From NCBI GenBank assembly GCA_029250825.1, contig JAQXEN010000050.1, positions 62,001-126,000 on the forward strand: a stretch of DNA of 64,000 nucleotides. The letters are read 5' to 3'. A program made the position numbers and the translations under genes. The notes under the pieces are model-generated. The model saw nothing but the letters and a program-made list of their open reading frames with translations. It was not told where the DNA came from and searched no databases. Positions 26,032-36,100 of the stretch are shown here, piece after piece. The DNA is from Porticoccaceae bacterium (GTDB lineage: Bacteria > Pseudomonadota > Gammaproteobacteria > Pseudomonadales > Porticoccaceae). Numbering within the stretch: the first letter of the stretch is position 1; each line of letters opens with the position of its first letter.

Positions 26032-26711
26032 GACCTAATATCCCTAAACAAATCTACACAGGCCAGCGGTTCAAAAGCCTTTAACCGATCTGCATGATGG
26101 GCGCCATAGCTCACAGCGATTCGCGGCATACCGGCATTTACGGCCATTTCCATATCAAACTCTGTATCGCCCACCATCACTGCAGCCTCAGGAGGTAAAT
26201 CAAAGTCACAGAGTAGTTGCTCTAGCATTAGCGGATCAGGCTTAGACAGCGTTTCATCGGCACAGCGGCTATTGTGGAAGAAGTTCTCCATACCCAAGCT
26301 AAGCAGCACCCGATCCAATCCCGCCCTACTCTTCCCCGTGGCAACTGCCAAGAGATAGCCCTCTGCTTTTAACTGCTCCAGCGTCTCTTCTACGCCATGG
26401 AAAAAGGCACAGGGTGCAGTATCCTCAGAGCGATAGTGTTGGGAGTAGCTTGTCTGCAACTGGAAAACCTGCTCCCGAGTTGCCTGAGGAAATAACCGAA
26501 ACACCGCTTCCGTAAGACCGAGGCCAATAATTTCCTTGACCTCGGTATAGCTAGGCACGGTCATATTGAGTTCCGTTGCCGCCATCTGCATAGAGCTGAC
26601 AATTCGCGCAACAGAATCAGAAATCGTGCCATCCCAATCGAAGATAATCAGCTTAATAGCACCGCTGTTGGCGCTACCTGTATGAGTTCCATTTAAATCA
26701 AAAGCACTCAA
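26019..26711 (-). CDS. HAD-superfamily phosphatase, phosphoglycolate phosphatase-like
   Basis: Soluble HAD hydrolase of subfamily IA. Motif I is LIIFDWDGTISDS (nucleophile Asp), motif II is LAVATGKSR, and motifs III/IV are KPDPLMLEQLL and MVGDTEFDMEMAVNAG. 230 residues. It resembles the phosphatase paired with rluC in pseudomonads; its substrate is unknown. The start appears to be a TTG overlapping the rluC stop (TTGA), since no in-frame ATG precedes motif I, so the two genes are translationally coupled. Confidence 0.88.
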   Translation of the reverse strand: MSAFDLNGTHTGSANSGAIKLIIFDWDGTISDSVARIVSSMQMAATELNMTVPSYTEVKEIIGLGLTEAVFRLFPQATREQVFQLQTSYSQHYRSEDTAPCAFFHGVEETLEQLKAEGYLLAVATGKSRAGLDRVLLSLGMENFFHNSRCADETLSKPDPLMLEQLLCDFDLPPEAAVMVGDTEFDMEMAVNAGMPRIAVSYGAHHADRLKAFEPLACVDLFRDIRSSLY

Positions 26712-27652
26712 AGCTTGGTTAACACTTTCGCGAGATCTGCTGGCAGTGGTGCCTCAACTTCAACCCAATCCCCCGATAAAGGATGCTTAAAGCGCAGGTA
26801 ACGAGCGTGCAAAAACAGCCTCTTGAGTCCCAAAGGTTTTAAACTTTCATTAAATTGTTCATCACCGTACTTGGGATCACCGGCAATCGGCTGTTGGGCA
26901 AATTCGCAGTGCACACGAATCTGGTGGGTTCTGCCTGTCTCGAGTTTGATATCTAAGAGTGTCGCCGAAGGATACTGCTGGAGAATTTTAAAGTGTGTTA
27001 CCGAGGCCTTGCCTGAAGCATCGACACGCACCATGCGCTCACCGGACTGCAGTGTATTTTTCCGCAGTGGCGCATTGATGGTGTTCTTACCCTTGGGCCA
27101 GCGACCTTTGGACAGAGCCGTGTAACGCTTCTCTATATAGTTGCGCTGCATGTCCTGTTGCAATGCCAGTAACACCGCGCGTTTTTTTGCCAGCATCAAA
27201 CAGCCAGAGGTATCACGATCGAGGCGGTGTACCAATTCAAGAAAGCGCAGCTCCGGATGTTCCGCACGAAGTGCTTCGATAGCGCCCAGCGAAACCCCAC
27301 TGCCACCATGAACCGCCAGCCCGCTAGGCTTATTGATAATCAGCAGACCATCGTCCTCGAACAATATATTGTCAGCCAAGTACTGTTTTAGCTGGCGACC
27401 CACAGCCGGCATCTCACCGCGCTCAGCGACTCTGATCGGCGGCAAACGAACAATATCTCCCTCTTTAAGACGGCTCTCGGCTTTAACACGACCTTTATTA
27501 ACCCGCACCTCACCCTTGCGTAGCAACCTATAAATGCGCGACTTGGGCACACCCTTGAGGATTTTAATAAGAAAGTTATCCAGACGCTGGCCAGCTTGTT
27601 CTGGACCAATATCGACATAGGAGACTTGACTGAATTGCGATTCGCTTGACAT
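26708..27652 (-). CDS. rluC: 23S rRNA pseudouridine synthase RluC
   Basis: Makes pseudouridines 955, 2504 and 2580 of 23S rRNA in E. coli. The S4 domain comes first (QRLDNFLIKILKGVPKSRIYRLLRKGEVRVN, split, residues about 25-55). The catalytic aspartate is in LVHRLDRDTSGCL, and KPSGLAVHGGSG and GRTHQIRVHCEFAQQPIAGDPKYGD (split) follow. The ATG at 27652 gives 314 residues; an upstream in-frame ATG would add 19 residues without family similarity. Divergent from rne, the widely conserved arrangement. Confidence 0.95.
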   Translation of the reverse strand: MSSESQFSQVSYVDIGPEQAGQRLDNFLIKILKGVPKSRIYRLLRKGEVRVNKGRVKAESRLKEGDIVRLPPIRVAERGEMPAVGRQLKQYLADNILFEDDGLLIINKPSGLAVHGGSGVSLGAIEALRAEHPELRFLELVHRLDRDTSGCLMLAKKRAVLLALQQDMQRNYIEKRYTALSKGRWPKGKNTINAPLRKNTLQSGERMVRVDASGKASVTHFKILQQYPSATLLDIKLETGRTHQIRVHCEFAQQPIAGDPKYGDEQFNESLKPLGLKRLFLHARYLRFKHPLSGDWVEVEAPLPADLAKVLTKL

Positions 27653-28268
27653 GGGCGCTGCTTGTAATGATTTGCCGCGCATTGTACCTAGCAGCCTCGC
27701 TGTTCCCAACTAAATTATCTGTTTACATTGAAAGTCTCAGGCTTTGTTGTTACATTGCGGCCAAGTTCCCTACTGCCCAGCGCGGAATAAACGCTGCCCA
27801 GAGGTCGAACAGATCGCCAAATGCCATAACAAGGCTAAGCGAAAAAGAATACAGGAGAGTCTGGCCATAGGGGCCGACACTCGATGACAGCTGAGTAGGC
27901 TGCAGAGAAAAGACAAGATAATTTTGGTTACAAAAGTTAACCGCAATTGAGAAAGACTTACCCTTAGAGGCCTATCTTTCTTAAAGTGAGACGCGCTTGA
28001 ATCACCTAAAGCCCGGCATTTTAGTAGGGCTTGTGTAGAGATAAAAACGCTGTTCGGATAACTGAGGACAAGATACTAAATAATGGATAGCATCCCCAAA
28101 ACTGCGCTTAACGCCAGTAACCGCGGGGGTAACGGAGTACTGGGCAGAGCGCAAATTTTGCTTTTTGTCGTTTTTTTACACTTTATCTATACCTAGTCAC
28201 TTGCTTGTATACACCTCTTCTTACCTCTTTTCACTGCTGCTGCTCGACACAACAAGCAAAGGTGAACT
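27653..28268. promoter_or_regulatory. 616 bp divergent rluC/rne control region with long rne leader
   Basis: No reading frame here is supported. A sigma-70-like promoter for rne is possible at 28165-28193 (TTGTCG, 17 bases, TATACC), which would give a leader of about 70 bases. Transcription from further upstream would give a longer leader, as in E. coli, where the rne leader carries the hairpin RNase E uses for self-control. GGTTAC-AAAA-GTTAACC near 27924-27940 can pair. The ribosome site AAAGGTG lies before the rne ATG. Confidence 0.4.
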
Positions 28269-31220
28269 ATGAAACGTATGTTAATAAATGCTTCGCACAC
28301 TGAAGAAGTGCGCGTTGCTATGGTTGATGGTCAGAAGCTCTACGATCTGGATATCGAAAACCGCACAAGAGAACAAAAGAAAGCCAATATTTACAAAGGC
28401 AAGATCACAAGAGTCGAGCCCAGCCTCGAAGCAGCATTTGTTGACTATGGCGCCGATCGCCACGGCTTTCTCCCACTGAAAGAAATCTCTCGAGAATACT
28501 TTAAAGGCAAATCCTCCGACGGCGGCCGCGTCAATATTAAAGATGCAGTTCGCGAAGGTCAGGAAATCTTTGTTCAGGTGGAAAAAGAAGAGCGTGGCTC
28601 CAAAGGCGCTGCACTGACAACCTTTATCAGCCTCGCTGGTCGCTACTTGGTTCTGATGCCGAACAATCCTCGTGCCGGTGGAATCTCCCGTCGCATCGAA
28701 GGTGAAGAGCGTGCTGACTTGCGTGAAGCAATGCGCGGTTTAGATATTCCAGAGGGTATGGGCGCTATCGTTCGCACCGCAGGTATAGGCCGAGCCACTG
28801 AAGAACTGCAGTGGGATCTGGATTACCTGCTACAGCTTTGGAACACCATTGAAGCTGAAGCTGAGGGTGCCAAAGCACCGCACTTCCTGTTTCAAGAAAG
28901 CAACGTAATAGTTCGCGCTATTCGCGATTATCTGCGCCAAGATGTAGGTGAAGTAATTGTCGATAGCCAAGACGCCTATAACCTGGCCGCCGCCTTTATC
29001 GGCACGGTAATGCCAGACTTCACCAACAAAGTGAAGTTCTACCAAGAACAGATTCCCCTCTTTAATCGCTACCAAATTGAAAACCAGATTGAGACTGCGT
29101 TCAGACGTGAAGTCAGCCTCCCCTCTGGCGGCTCAATCGTAATCGATATCACTGAAGCCATGGTCTCCATCGACATCAACTCAGCCCGCGCCACTAAGGG
29201 TGGTGATATTGAAGAGACAGCCTTTAACACTAACAAAGAAGCTGCAGAAGAAGTTGCCCGTCAACTGCGTCTGCGGGATGTTGGCGGTCTGATCGTGATC
29301 GACTTTATCGATATGCTCAATGCGCGCCACCAGAAAGAAGTAGAAAACACCATTCGCGAAGCGCTCAAGATTGACCGCGCTCGAGTGCAGGTTGGCCGCA
29401 TCTCACGCTTTGGACTGCTGGAAATGTCTCGTCAGCGACTGCGCCCTTCACTTGAAGAAACCATGTCAAAAATCTGCCCGCGCTGTAAAGGTCAGGGCAC
29501 CATTCGTGGTACACGCTCACTGGCACTGTCTATTTTGCGTCTAATTGAAGAAGAAGCTCAGAAAGAGTTCAGCAAAGAGATTCGCGCTATTGTGCCAGTC
29601 TCTGTAGCCACTTTTCTGCTCAATGAAAAACGCAGTGAAATCGCCGATATCGAAGGCCGCAATAAAATTAATATTGTTGTGCTGCCAAACACTCAAATGG
29701 AAACACCACACTTCGAAGTTGTGCGCATTCGTGCTCAGGACGATGACGACAGCGACGGTGAGTTTAGCTATAAGTTAGCCCATGATCTGAGCAGCAAAGA
29801 GCCAGAGCAGGACCTCGAGCGCAGCAGTGCACCACTGCCGATCTCCGAGCCAGCAGTTAAGACACTGGTACCCAACACTCCTGCTCCGATCATGCCGGAA
29901 AAAGCCGCTCCCGCAGCACCAGCAGCCTCCAAAGTGAACAAGCCAGGTATTCTTAAACGCATGTTGGCTAGCCTATTTGGTAGCAGCACAGAAGAAAAGA
30001 CCACTGAAGAAGCGAAGAAATCACGCCCGAGTGGCAATAGCCGTCGCGGCGGACAGAACCAAGAGGGTCGCAATCGTCAGGGCAACCGTCGACCGAATAA
30101 TCGCAATCGCAACCGTAACCGCAATGACAGCCGCGGCGAGAACACACGGGACGGCGAGCGCAACGACACTCAAGGCAAGTCAGCTGATAAACCAGCACAG
30201 AACCGAGGCCGCAATGATCAATCTCGAGGCGCTGCCAAGCCCCAGGCTCGGGATCAGAAAGCAGATGCCCCATCCACTGCATCACAGACCGCTGACAAGA
30301 GCGCTGATGCAGGTGAAACTGGTGGGTTAAAGAAACGACCCAATGACAAACGTCGCGGGCCACGTCGTCGCCGTCAGCGTCAAGATGTTCCGGCAGATGT
30401 TACGGGTCAAGTTGCTACTGATATAGCCATTGAAACACCAGCAGTAGCCGAGGCCGCACCAGCGATTGTTGCCGAGACATTAGCACCGGCCACTGGGGAT
30501 GCAGCAGTTGAAACTACAGAGACCAAGCCAGCACGCAAGCGCCCTGCCCGCCGTCGCAAGCCAAAAACTGAGACACTAGAGGGTGGAGAGACTGAGACAA
30601 CAGAAGCGACTCCAGTGACAACAGTAGCGACTGAAGGCCAAGACTCAGCGGTAGCCCCTGAAGAGAAGCCTGCACCTAAGCCTAGAACACGCCGGAAAGC
30701 ACCAGCCAAGCCTAAGAAAATTGAAGGTGAAGCTACTGCAGCCCCTAGCGATGCTCCTGCTGCCGTTAAAGCTGAAACGCCGGCATCTGAGCCAGCAGCT
30801 AAAGCTGAGGCTCCTAAACAGGCTGAAGCTCCTAAACAGGCTGAAGCTCCAAAGCAGGCAGAAGCTCCAACAGAAAAGCCAAAAGCTCCGAAGAAGGCAG
30901 CGGCAGAGACTGAAGTAAAAGCCGCGCCAAAAGCTAAAGCGAAACCAGCTGAAACTGGCAAGGCGAGAGCAAGTAACGATCCACGCTTCAAGCCAAAGCC
31001 AGTAAGCGAAGTCAAGGTCAGTACGGAGCGTGTTGAGAAGCCCGCAGCTGTCGCACTGGACACGACCAAGCCAGCACCGACAACAACGCCAAAAGCGGCC
31101 GTTGCCAGAGCATCAAATGACCCACGCAAAAAGCGTACGGCTCAGGCTACAAAGACTGAAGACGCACCTTTAGAGACAGGTACAGCAAAAGAATCTGATG
31201 AAAAAGGCTCTCAAGCGTAA
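28269..31220 (+). CDS. rne: Ribonuclease E
   Basis: Endoribonuclease and scaffold of the RNA degradosome. The N-terminal catalytic half (about 1-520) has the S1 domain ([26 protein letters not shown], split, 38-65), the 5' sensor, the DNase I-like site ([19 protein letters not shown] and IVIDFIDM with the metal-binding Asp residues) and the zinc link CPRCKGQG. The C-terminal half is disordered: arginine-rich blocks ([22 protein letters not shown]), Pro/Ala/Glu/Lys repeats and two copies of RASNDPR. An amphipathic segment [13 protein letters not shown] (about 560-575) may be a membrane anchor. 983 residues. Confidence 0.97.
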   Translation: MKRMLINASHTEEVRVAMVDGQKLYDLDIENRTREQKKANIYKGKITRVEPSLEAAFVDYGADRHGFLPLKEISREYFKGKSSDGGRVNIKDAVREGQEIFVQVEKEERGSKGAALTTFISLAGRYLVLMPNNPRAGGISRRIEGEERADLREAMRGLDIPEGMGAIVRTAGIGRATEELQWDLDYLLQLWNTIEAEAEGAKAPHFLFQESNVIVRAIRDYLRQDVGEVIVDSQDAYNLAAAFIGTVMPDFTNKVKFYQEQIPLFNRYQIENQIETAFRREVSLPSGGSIVIDITEAMVSIDINSARATKGGDIEETAFNTNKEAAEEVARQLRLRDVGGLIVIDFIDMLNARHQKEVENTIREALKIDRARVQVGRISRFGLLEMSRQRLRPSLEETMSKICPRCKGQGTIRGTRSLALSILRLIEEEAQKEFSKEIRAIVPVSVATFLLNEKRSEIADIEGRNKINIVVLPNTQMETPHFEVVRIRAQDDDDSDGEFSYKLAHDLSSKEPEQDLERSSAPLPISEPAVKTLVPNTPAPIMPEKAAPAAPAASKVNKPGILKRMLASLFGSSTEEKTTEEAKKSRPSGNSRRGGQNQEGRNRQGNRRPNNRNRNRNRNDSRGENTRDGERNDTQGKSADKPAQNRGRNDQSRGAAKPQARDQKADAPSTASQTADKSADAGETGGLKKRPNDKRRGPRRRRQRQDVPADVTGQVATDIAIETPAVAEAAPAIVAETLAPATGDAAVETTETKPARKRPARRRKPKTETLEGGETETTEATPVTTVATEGQDSAVAPEEKPAPKPRTRRKAPAKPKKIEGEATAAPSDAPAAVKAETPASEPAAKAEAPKQAEAPKQAEAPKQAEAPTEKPKAPKKAAAETEVKAAPKAKAKPAETGKARASNDPRFKPKPVSEVKVSTERVEKPAAVALDTTKPAPTTTPKAAVARASNDPRKKRTAQATKTEDAPLETGTAKESDEKGSQA
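30804..30875 (+). repeat. In-frame 18 bp tandem repeat within rne (QAEAPK units)
   Basis: Four consecutive 18-base copies (GCTGARGCTCCTAAACAG type) encode repeated AEAPKQ hexapeptides in the disordered C-terminal half of RNase E. Copy number is likely variable by slippage. Confidence 0.8.
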
Positions 31221-31227
31221 TTGGTAC

Positions 31228-31255
31228 TTGTCCTAGCAAAAAGGCGCTGTATAAT
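31228..31255 (+). promoter_or_regulatory. tRNA-Ser promoter
   Basis: TTGTCC, 16-base spacer, perfect TATAAT, then the GC-rich discriminator CGCGCC typical of stringently controlled stable-RNA promoters. It starts eight bases after the rne stop and 14 bases separate the -10 from the tRNA. Confidence 0.75.
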
Positions 31256-31268
31256 CGCGCCTTCACTA

Positions 31269-31359
31269 GGTGGGATGGCAGAGCGGTTGAATGCACCAGT
31301 CTTGAAAACTGGCTTAGGTTAATAGCCTAACTAGGGTTCGAATCCCTATCCCACCGCCA
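31269..31359 (+). tRNA. tRNA-Ser (anticodon TGA)
   Basis: A 91-base class II tRNA. Acceptor GGTGGGA pairs with TCCCACC; the CCA end is encoded. The anticodon stem CCAGT/ACTGG encloses loop CTTGAAA with anticodon TGA at 31303-31305 (reads UCA and wobble). There is a long variable arm (TTAGGTT/AGCCTAA) and T-loop GGTTCGAATCC. It has its own promoter and terminator. Confidence 0.97.
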
Positions 31360-31371
31360 TATCTAGTCGTT

Positions 31372-31399
31372 AAAACCCCTGCAAATGCTGGGGTTTTTT
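31372..31399 (+). terminator. Terminator of tRNA-Ser
   Basis: AAAACCCC pairs with GGGGTTTT around TGCAAATGCT (itself able to extend the stem), followed by a six-T run. It begins 12 bases after the tRNA. Confidence 0.9.
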
Positions 31400-31478
31400 C
31401 GTTTATGGGTATTTAAAATACGTTTGCCTCTAAAGAGCTTGTTGTCAACCAAACGTCGCCCATCGGTTTAACAGGCCT

Positions 31479-32496
31479 TTATAAACAGCGTCTATGGGAA
31501 AACCCTTTGCGCTCACAAACAGATAATTCAGTCTCAACACCCTGGTCACCTTGCTGGACCATCCATGAGGACAACCTGCTCCTTAAAATTGCCACCTCAT
31601 CCTCATAGCCCGGCATATCAATAATATTCTTTTGTTCGAAGGGGTCTTTAACAATGTCATATAGCTCGTACTCCGGCCTTTTCAAATAACGAGCATAAAG
31701 GGTTCCATTGGGGCTTTCTGCATTTTGCAGCTCTTCTTTAAACCAAGGACCATTGGTTAAGATGCTTGAGAATTCACCGCCGGACATTAGGTTATGAATT
31801 AATTTAAGCGATTTGCTACGGACCGATCTGATAGGGTATGCAGCGCCATCGTATATGTTAAAGCTTGTTTGTATTCCAAATACATAATCTTTATGTTCTG
31901 TTTTCTGTCCCATCAAAACTGACTTAAAGCTTTGCCCATCCATGTTTCCGGCACATTATTACTCACTATATCGATCAATGTAGGCACAACATCAACGTAC
32001 TCAATCAGGGCGTTAGATACTGACCCTGGCATTACATTTACAAAAGGAAATGATTTACTCGGGAATATATGCCCCTTACCAGCCAAGCCAACCCGATAAC
32101 CCACATCTCTAAAATAATGAACAACACTTTTGACATCCTCATAAACGCATGTGTGGTTTCCATAAGCGCCGTTTCTAACGGGGTAAAGGCCGGTATATAA
32201 CTGTGATCGAGTAACCGTACACATTGCAGTTGCGGTAAAGGATTGCGTGAACAACATACCTTCTCGAGCTAGTTGATCAATATTGGGGGTAACGGCATTT
32301 TTTGGCAGGTTATCGGAACGTTGGTGGTAGGCTCCCACGTCAAACCAGCTCATATCATCAGCAAGTACCAAACAATATTAGGTGAGCTTGGCACCGATAA
32401 AGTCTCTGCGGGCACAGCGATTGTGGCGCCAAAACTACTGATTATGCAGACACTTAAGGTCAATATTTTTAAGATGTTATGCATATTTGCGCTCAT
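31479..32496 (-). pseudogene. Decayed secreted sulfatase, two frameshifts and a large internal deletion
   Basis: Remains of a sulfatase-family gene. The ATG at 32496 opens a signal peptide (ILKILTLSVCIISSFGATIAVPA) followed by SPNIVW. A one-base loss near 32360 then shifts the frame, and reading resumes as VLADDMSWFDVGAYHQ, the N-terminal metal motif. Next come the formylglycine site region (MCTVTRSQLYTGLYPVRNG, where the usual C-x-P-S-R is C-T-V-T-R) and GLAGKGHIFP. The protein then jumps to VDVVPTLIDI, skipping about 200 residues. A second shift near 31940 leads into the C-terminal part (PEYELYDIVKDPFEQKNI). Product cannot be functional. Confidence 0.85.
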
Positions 32497-32582
32497 TTTA
32501 AGACAACAGCTATATCAAAAGCAGCATCATAGAAAGCCGAGAATTCAACCCTGACCCGTGAGATTGTTACATTCTATGGCGG

Positions 32583-32708
32583 CTAACCTTTGGTCTTTAC
32601 CGAAGGCTTGGCCTCTGAAGGCAGTTCGTTGTCTGGCGCTTTTAGTTGATTACACTGCAGATGCCGAGGTAGCGGTTGATATTCTCTCAGTAGCACTGGG
32701 GTTCTAGC
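32583..32708 (-). other. Possible protein-end remnant in the 32.5-32.7 kb gap
   Basis: On the minus strand a 41-codon open stretch encodes a protein-like segment (VLLREYQPLPRHLQCN, then KAPDNELPSEAKPSV) ending in TAG, with a stop directly upstream and no ribosome site. It may be the tail of a lost gene; it could equally be chance. The rest of the gap holds nothing I recognise. Confidence 0.15.
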
Positions 32709-32724
32709 CTACCTATCCATAAAA

Positions 32725-33060
32725 TCAATTTGAATATGGCGGCAGTTTCTCAACTGGCCGCGTTAGCAAGTGCGGTGCAATAGACAAACCGATGATAGCA
32801 CTGTAACCACTACTCTCTTCTCTATGCACTACCCCTGCTCCGGCGACTAATTTAGTACCCGCTGTTACAGTGATTGAATCACCAGTACTCTGCTCGGTAA
32901 CAGTAAGTTCACCTTTTGTTATATAAATAAGAGAGTCAAAATCGTGCCAGTGAAAGTCATTTTTGATGGCTGGATAGTCGGCAGCAAAAACGTGGTAACC
33001 GGCCTCTTCAATTTGAGCAAGGGCTTCTTCTTTATTTTTAAAACTACTCATCTCAGGCAT
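32725..33060 (-). CDS. Cupin domain protein
   Basis: A 111-residue single-domain cupin, probably a metal-binding beta barrel. The first cupin motif is NDFHWHDFDSLIYITKGELTV (residues about 33-54, with His-x-His and a later glycine), and the second is GTKLVAGAGVVHREESS with a histidine ligand. Function within the superfamily (sugar isomerase, dioxygenase, sensor) cannot be told. The ATG at 33060 has GGAG seven bases upstream. It lies between the sulfatase pseudogene and the large secreted protein gene, all on the minus strand. Confidence 0.8.
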   Translation of the reverse strand: MPEMSSFKNKEEALAQIEEAGYHVFAADYPAIKNDFHWHDFDSLIYITKGELTVTEQSTGDSITVTAGTKLVAGAGVVHREESSGYSAIIGLSIAPHLLTRPVEKLPPYSN

Positions 33061-33169
33061 CACTAATCTCCGTTAGCTTTTTATAGGTTTTGAATTTTTA
33101 GACTAACATTACATAGTTTCTTCGTCAAAACCGCCGAATCAGGAGACGACTAAAGCCCCCAAAGTGTCT

Positions 33170-36100
33170 CTACAGAGCGGGCATCAAATTTTCTATCTCA
33201 GCGGTAATTTCGTCCGCCGACGTCATTGTGGCATCGGATGCAATCACTCCATTAACAAGCATCTCATCCCTGAGACCAAACAGATAACGCAGAATAATAA
33301 GCCCATCAGTCAATGCATCGATTTGACCATTACCATCAATGTCCACAAGATCATCAAGCATGCTGATGCGAGCGGCGATTTCATCTGAAGACGAATAAAC
33401 CGCATCAGAGGCCACAGCCCCGCTGGCCAGTGCATCCCCGGATAAGTCGAACATTCCTCTCAGTATCAGCAGGCCATCGGTTAGAGCGTCATAACGACCG
33501 TTACCATCGATATCTAAGGAACCCGTGGGGATGGTGCCCGCCAAAAACTCTCCAAGGGCGGCCATGCCATCGTTATCACTGTCACTGGCTGCATCGGATG
33601 CATCATTCAAGTCGAGGCCATAGCGCGCTTCCCAGAGGTCTGGCATACCGTCAGCGTCACTATCTAGGGAATAAAGCAGGTTATTGGGGAACGCATCTGC
33701 ATTATTGCCAACACCATCTGAGTCTGAATCAAATTGCTCGGACTGATCTAAGGGAAAGGCATCAGAGGTGTCGGGCACTCCATCGTTATCATCATCAGTA
33801 TCTGCATTATCACCCATGCCATCTGAATCTAAATCGGAGATTTCTGAGCTATCCACAGGAAATGCATCATGCAAATCAATAACGCCGTCATTATCATCAT
33901 CGGGGTCCTGTAAATCTGGCATTCCATCATGATCGGAATCAAGATCTAGGGGATCAAAAGGGTCAGTACCATCGGTTAATTCCTGGATATCCAAGATACC
34001 ATCATTGTCATCATCGGCATCAGCATTGTTACCAATGCCATCGGCATCAGAGTCTAAACTCTCACTGGCATCCAGAGAGAAAGTATCCTCAGTATCTGGC
34101 ACAGAATCATTGTCATCGTCTTGATCATCACTCATTCCCAGTTCAATGCAGTTTTGATCGCAATCGTCAGGGGCTCCATCGCTATCACTATCTAAAAGGT
34201 CTCCGATAGGAATAAATGGAAATCGATCTTGCCCATCGGGAATCGAATCATGATCCCGGTCCGGCAATAATTGGTTTTTACCATAATAGATTTCTAGGCT
34301 ATCAAACCGGGGACAGGTGATGATTACATCTAAATTACCGTCTGAATCAAAATCTGGGGTATAGATGCGATTACAGTTGTTTTCTTGCATAAAATGGCTA
34401 AATGATTTTTTGCTCAGAGACCAACCGGAGTTTAAATTCTGATGCAGAGAAATTGCATGCTCGAAAAGTGGCCCCGGTTTAAGAGTAGAAATGATATCTA
34501 AACGAGAATCGCCATTTAAATCGTTAAAACGAAAGTTTTGATCGTGAGAGGCACCTGTATCCTCGGGCTGGTCATCGGCGAGTTGATATTGTCCATTTTC
34601 TGCATTCCAAGAATATAGTGAAATCAGAAAACGAGCATTAGAAATATGAAACTGATTATTTTCGAGAGTAACCAGCTCAATATCATGATCACCTGTGAGA
34701 TCAATTAATTCCGACTCCCAGTAATGGGATGCAGTAGGGTCTAAAATTCTATTGTCATCGGTAATGGGCTGCTCAGTGTTTCCGTCAAGTCGGAACCCCA
34801 TATCCAATTCAACAGGAGCTGAGGACATATCAAATGAACCCTCTAGCTGATAATACGCGGCGTGGGCGTAGCGTTTAGAGACGAAAGGACTGCCATCAAA
34901 ATATAGCGGATCCACCTCTAAATTGATTAAAATATCGAGATCCTCATCACCATCTAGGTCGACTAAAACCGCATTATAAATACTTACACCTCCAGAGTTT
35001 GGATAGCTGTCGGCATCAAATCCCGACGGATGACGGGCAACACAGGACAGATCACAATCGATCACCACTGGCTTTGGCCAGGCATGTCCGTCGCCGATAC
35101 CAAATAGGAAAAATTCCTCAATTGAATCCCCATCGATATCCCCATGGGTAACGAACTCGGAGGTCATATTGTTCAAATCTAAAAGGGTTTGATTATCGAG
35201 TGCCAATGAATAATTGATTAGCCCAGTTTCGCTACCTAAATAGAGGTGGACTCCACTTATTGAGGGACTATCGGCTGCATAGCTATCATCTTTATGTCTA
35301 GCACCTGACACCAGAAGGTCATCAAAACCGTCACCGTTAATATCGGCAACCACAGTGTCGCGACCTCCCAATGCACCCTCATCTACAAGCACCATTACTG
35401 GGGGTTGATAACTTTCGGCTCCGTAGATTGCCACAACGGATGTAGGGGCGCTGCAACCCGCTCCATTGTTTTCATCGGCTGTCAGAATAAGATCCTGATA
35501 ACCATCGCCATTAAAATCTCCGAACTCATGGCTCTCCATGGCCAAATAATTCGTGCAGCCATCGCCATTGGCGTAAGGAATCGAAGCAAGCAGCTTGAGA
35601 GGGGCTAAATCAAACAAAGCCCGAGCAGAACCACCACTTTGCTGCCAAGGTTGTTCCAAGCTATCAAGCAGATCATTAGGTTCTCTCAATGCGGCAAAAT
35701 CAAAGCCGTCTCTCATATCCGACTCTAAGGATTCTGAAAACTCTGAGGGGCTGACACCGAAGGTGTTTTCAAACGCCTCATGCCAATTATCACTCGACCT
35801 GTACTGATCATAAAAACCCAAAAATACGGATTTCATTCCATAATCATGCACGAGGCGAATTATTCCAACCTCGCTAATACTCGTATAATTTCCCTGCAAT
35901 ATATCGAGGGGAGCGTTGTTTGAGATTAAAAAGGGAATATCATTTTTGAGTCTTTGGTGATAGGTGCCAAATAACTGAGATAGCTGCATGCTTGAAAGTA
36001 AATAGGCAGACAAATACTCCTGTTGGGCGTCACGCCACCAGTCAGGTATAGGTTTAGCCGTTTGCAGCTGCCCACCAATAAGCTCCTCTACATAGGCACG

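Noticed and set aside
30407-31129. 240-codon open frame antisense to the rne tail
   Set aside because: It mirrors the low-complexity Pro/Ala/Lys region of rne; the product is an Ala/Gly/Ser/Val repeat with no domain and no ribosome site.
32273-32554. 93-codon plus-strand open frame over the sulfatase relic
   Set aside because: It is antisense to clear sulfatase remnants including the signal peptide; no ribosome site.
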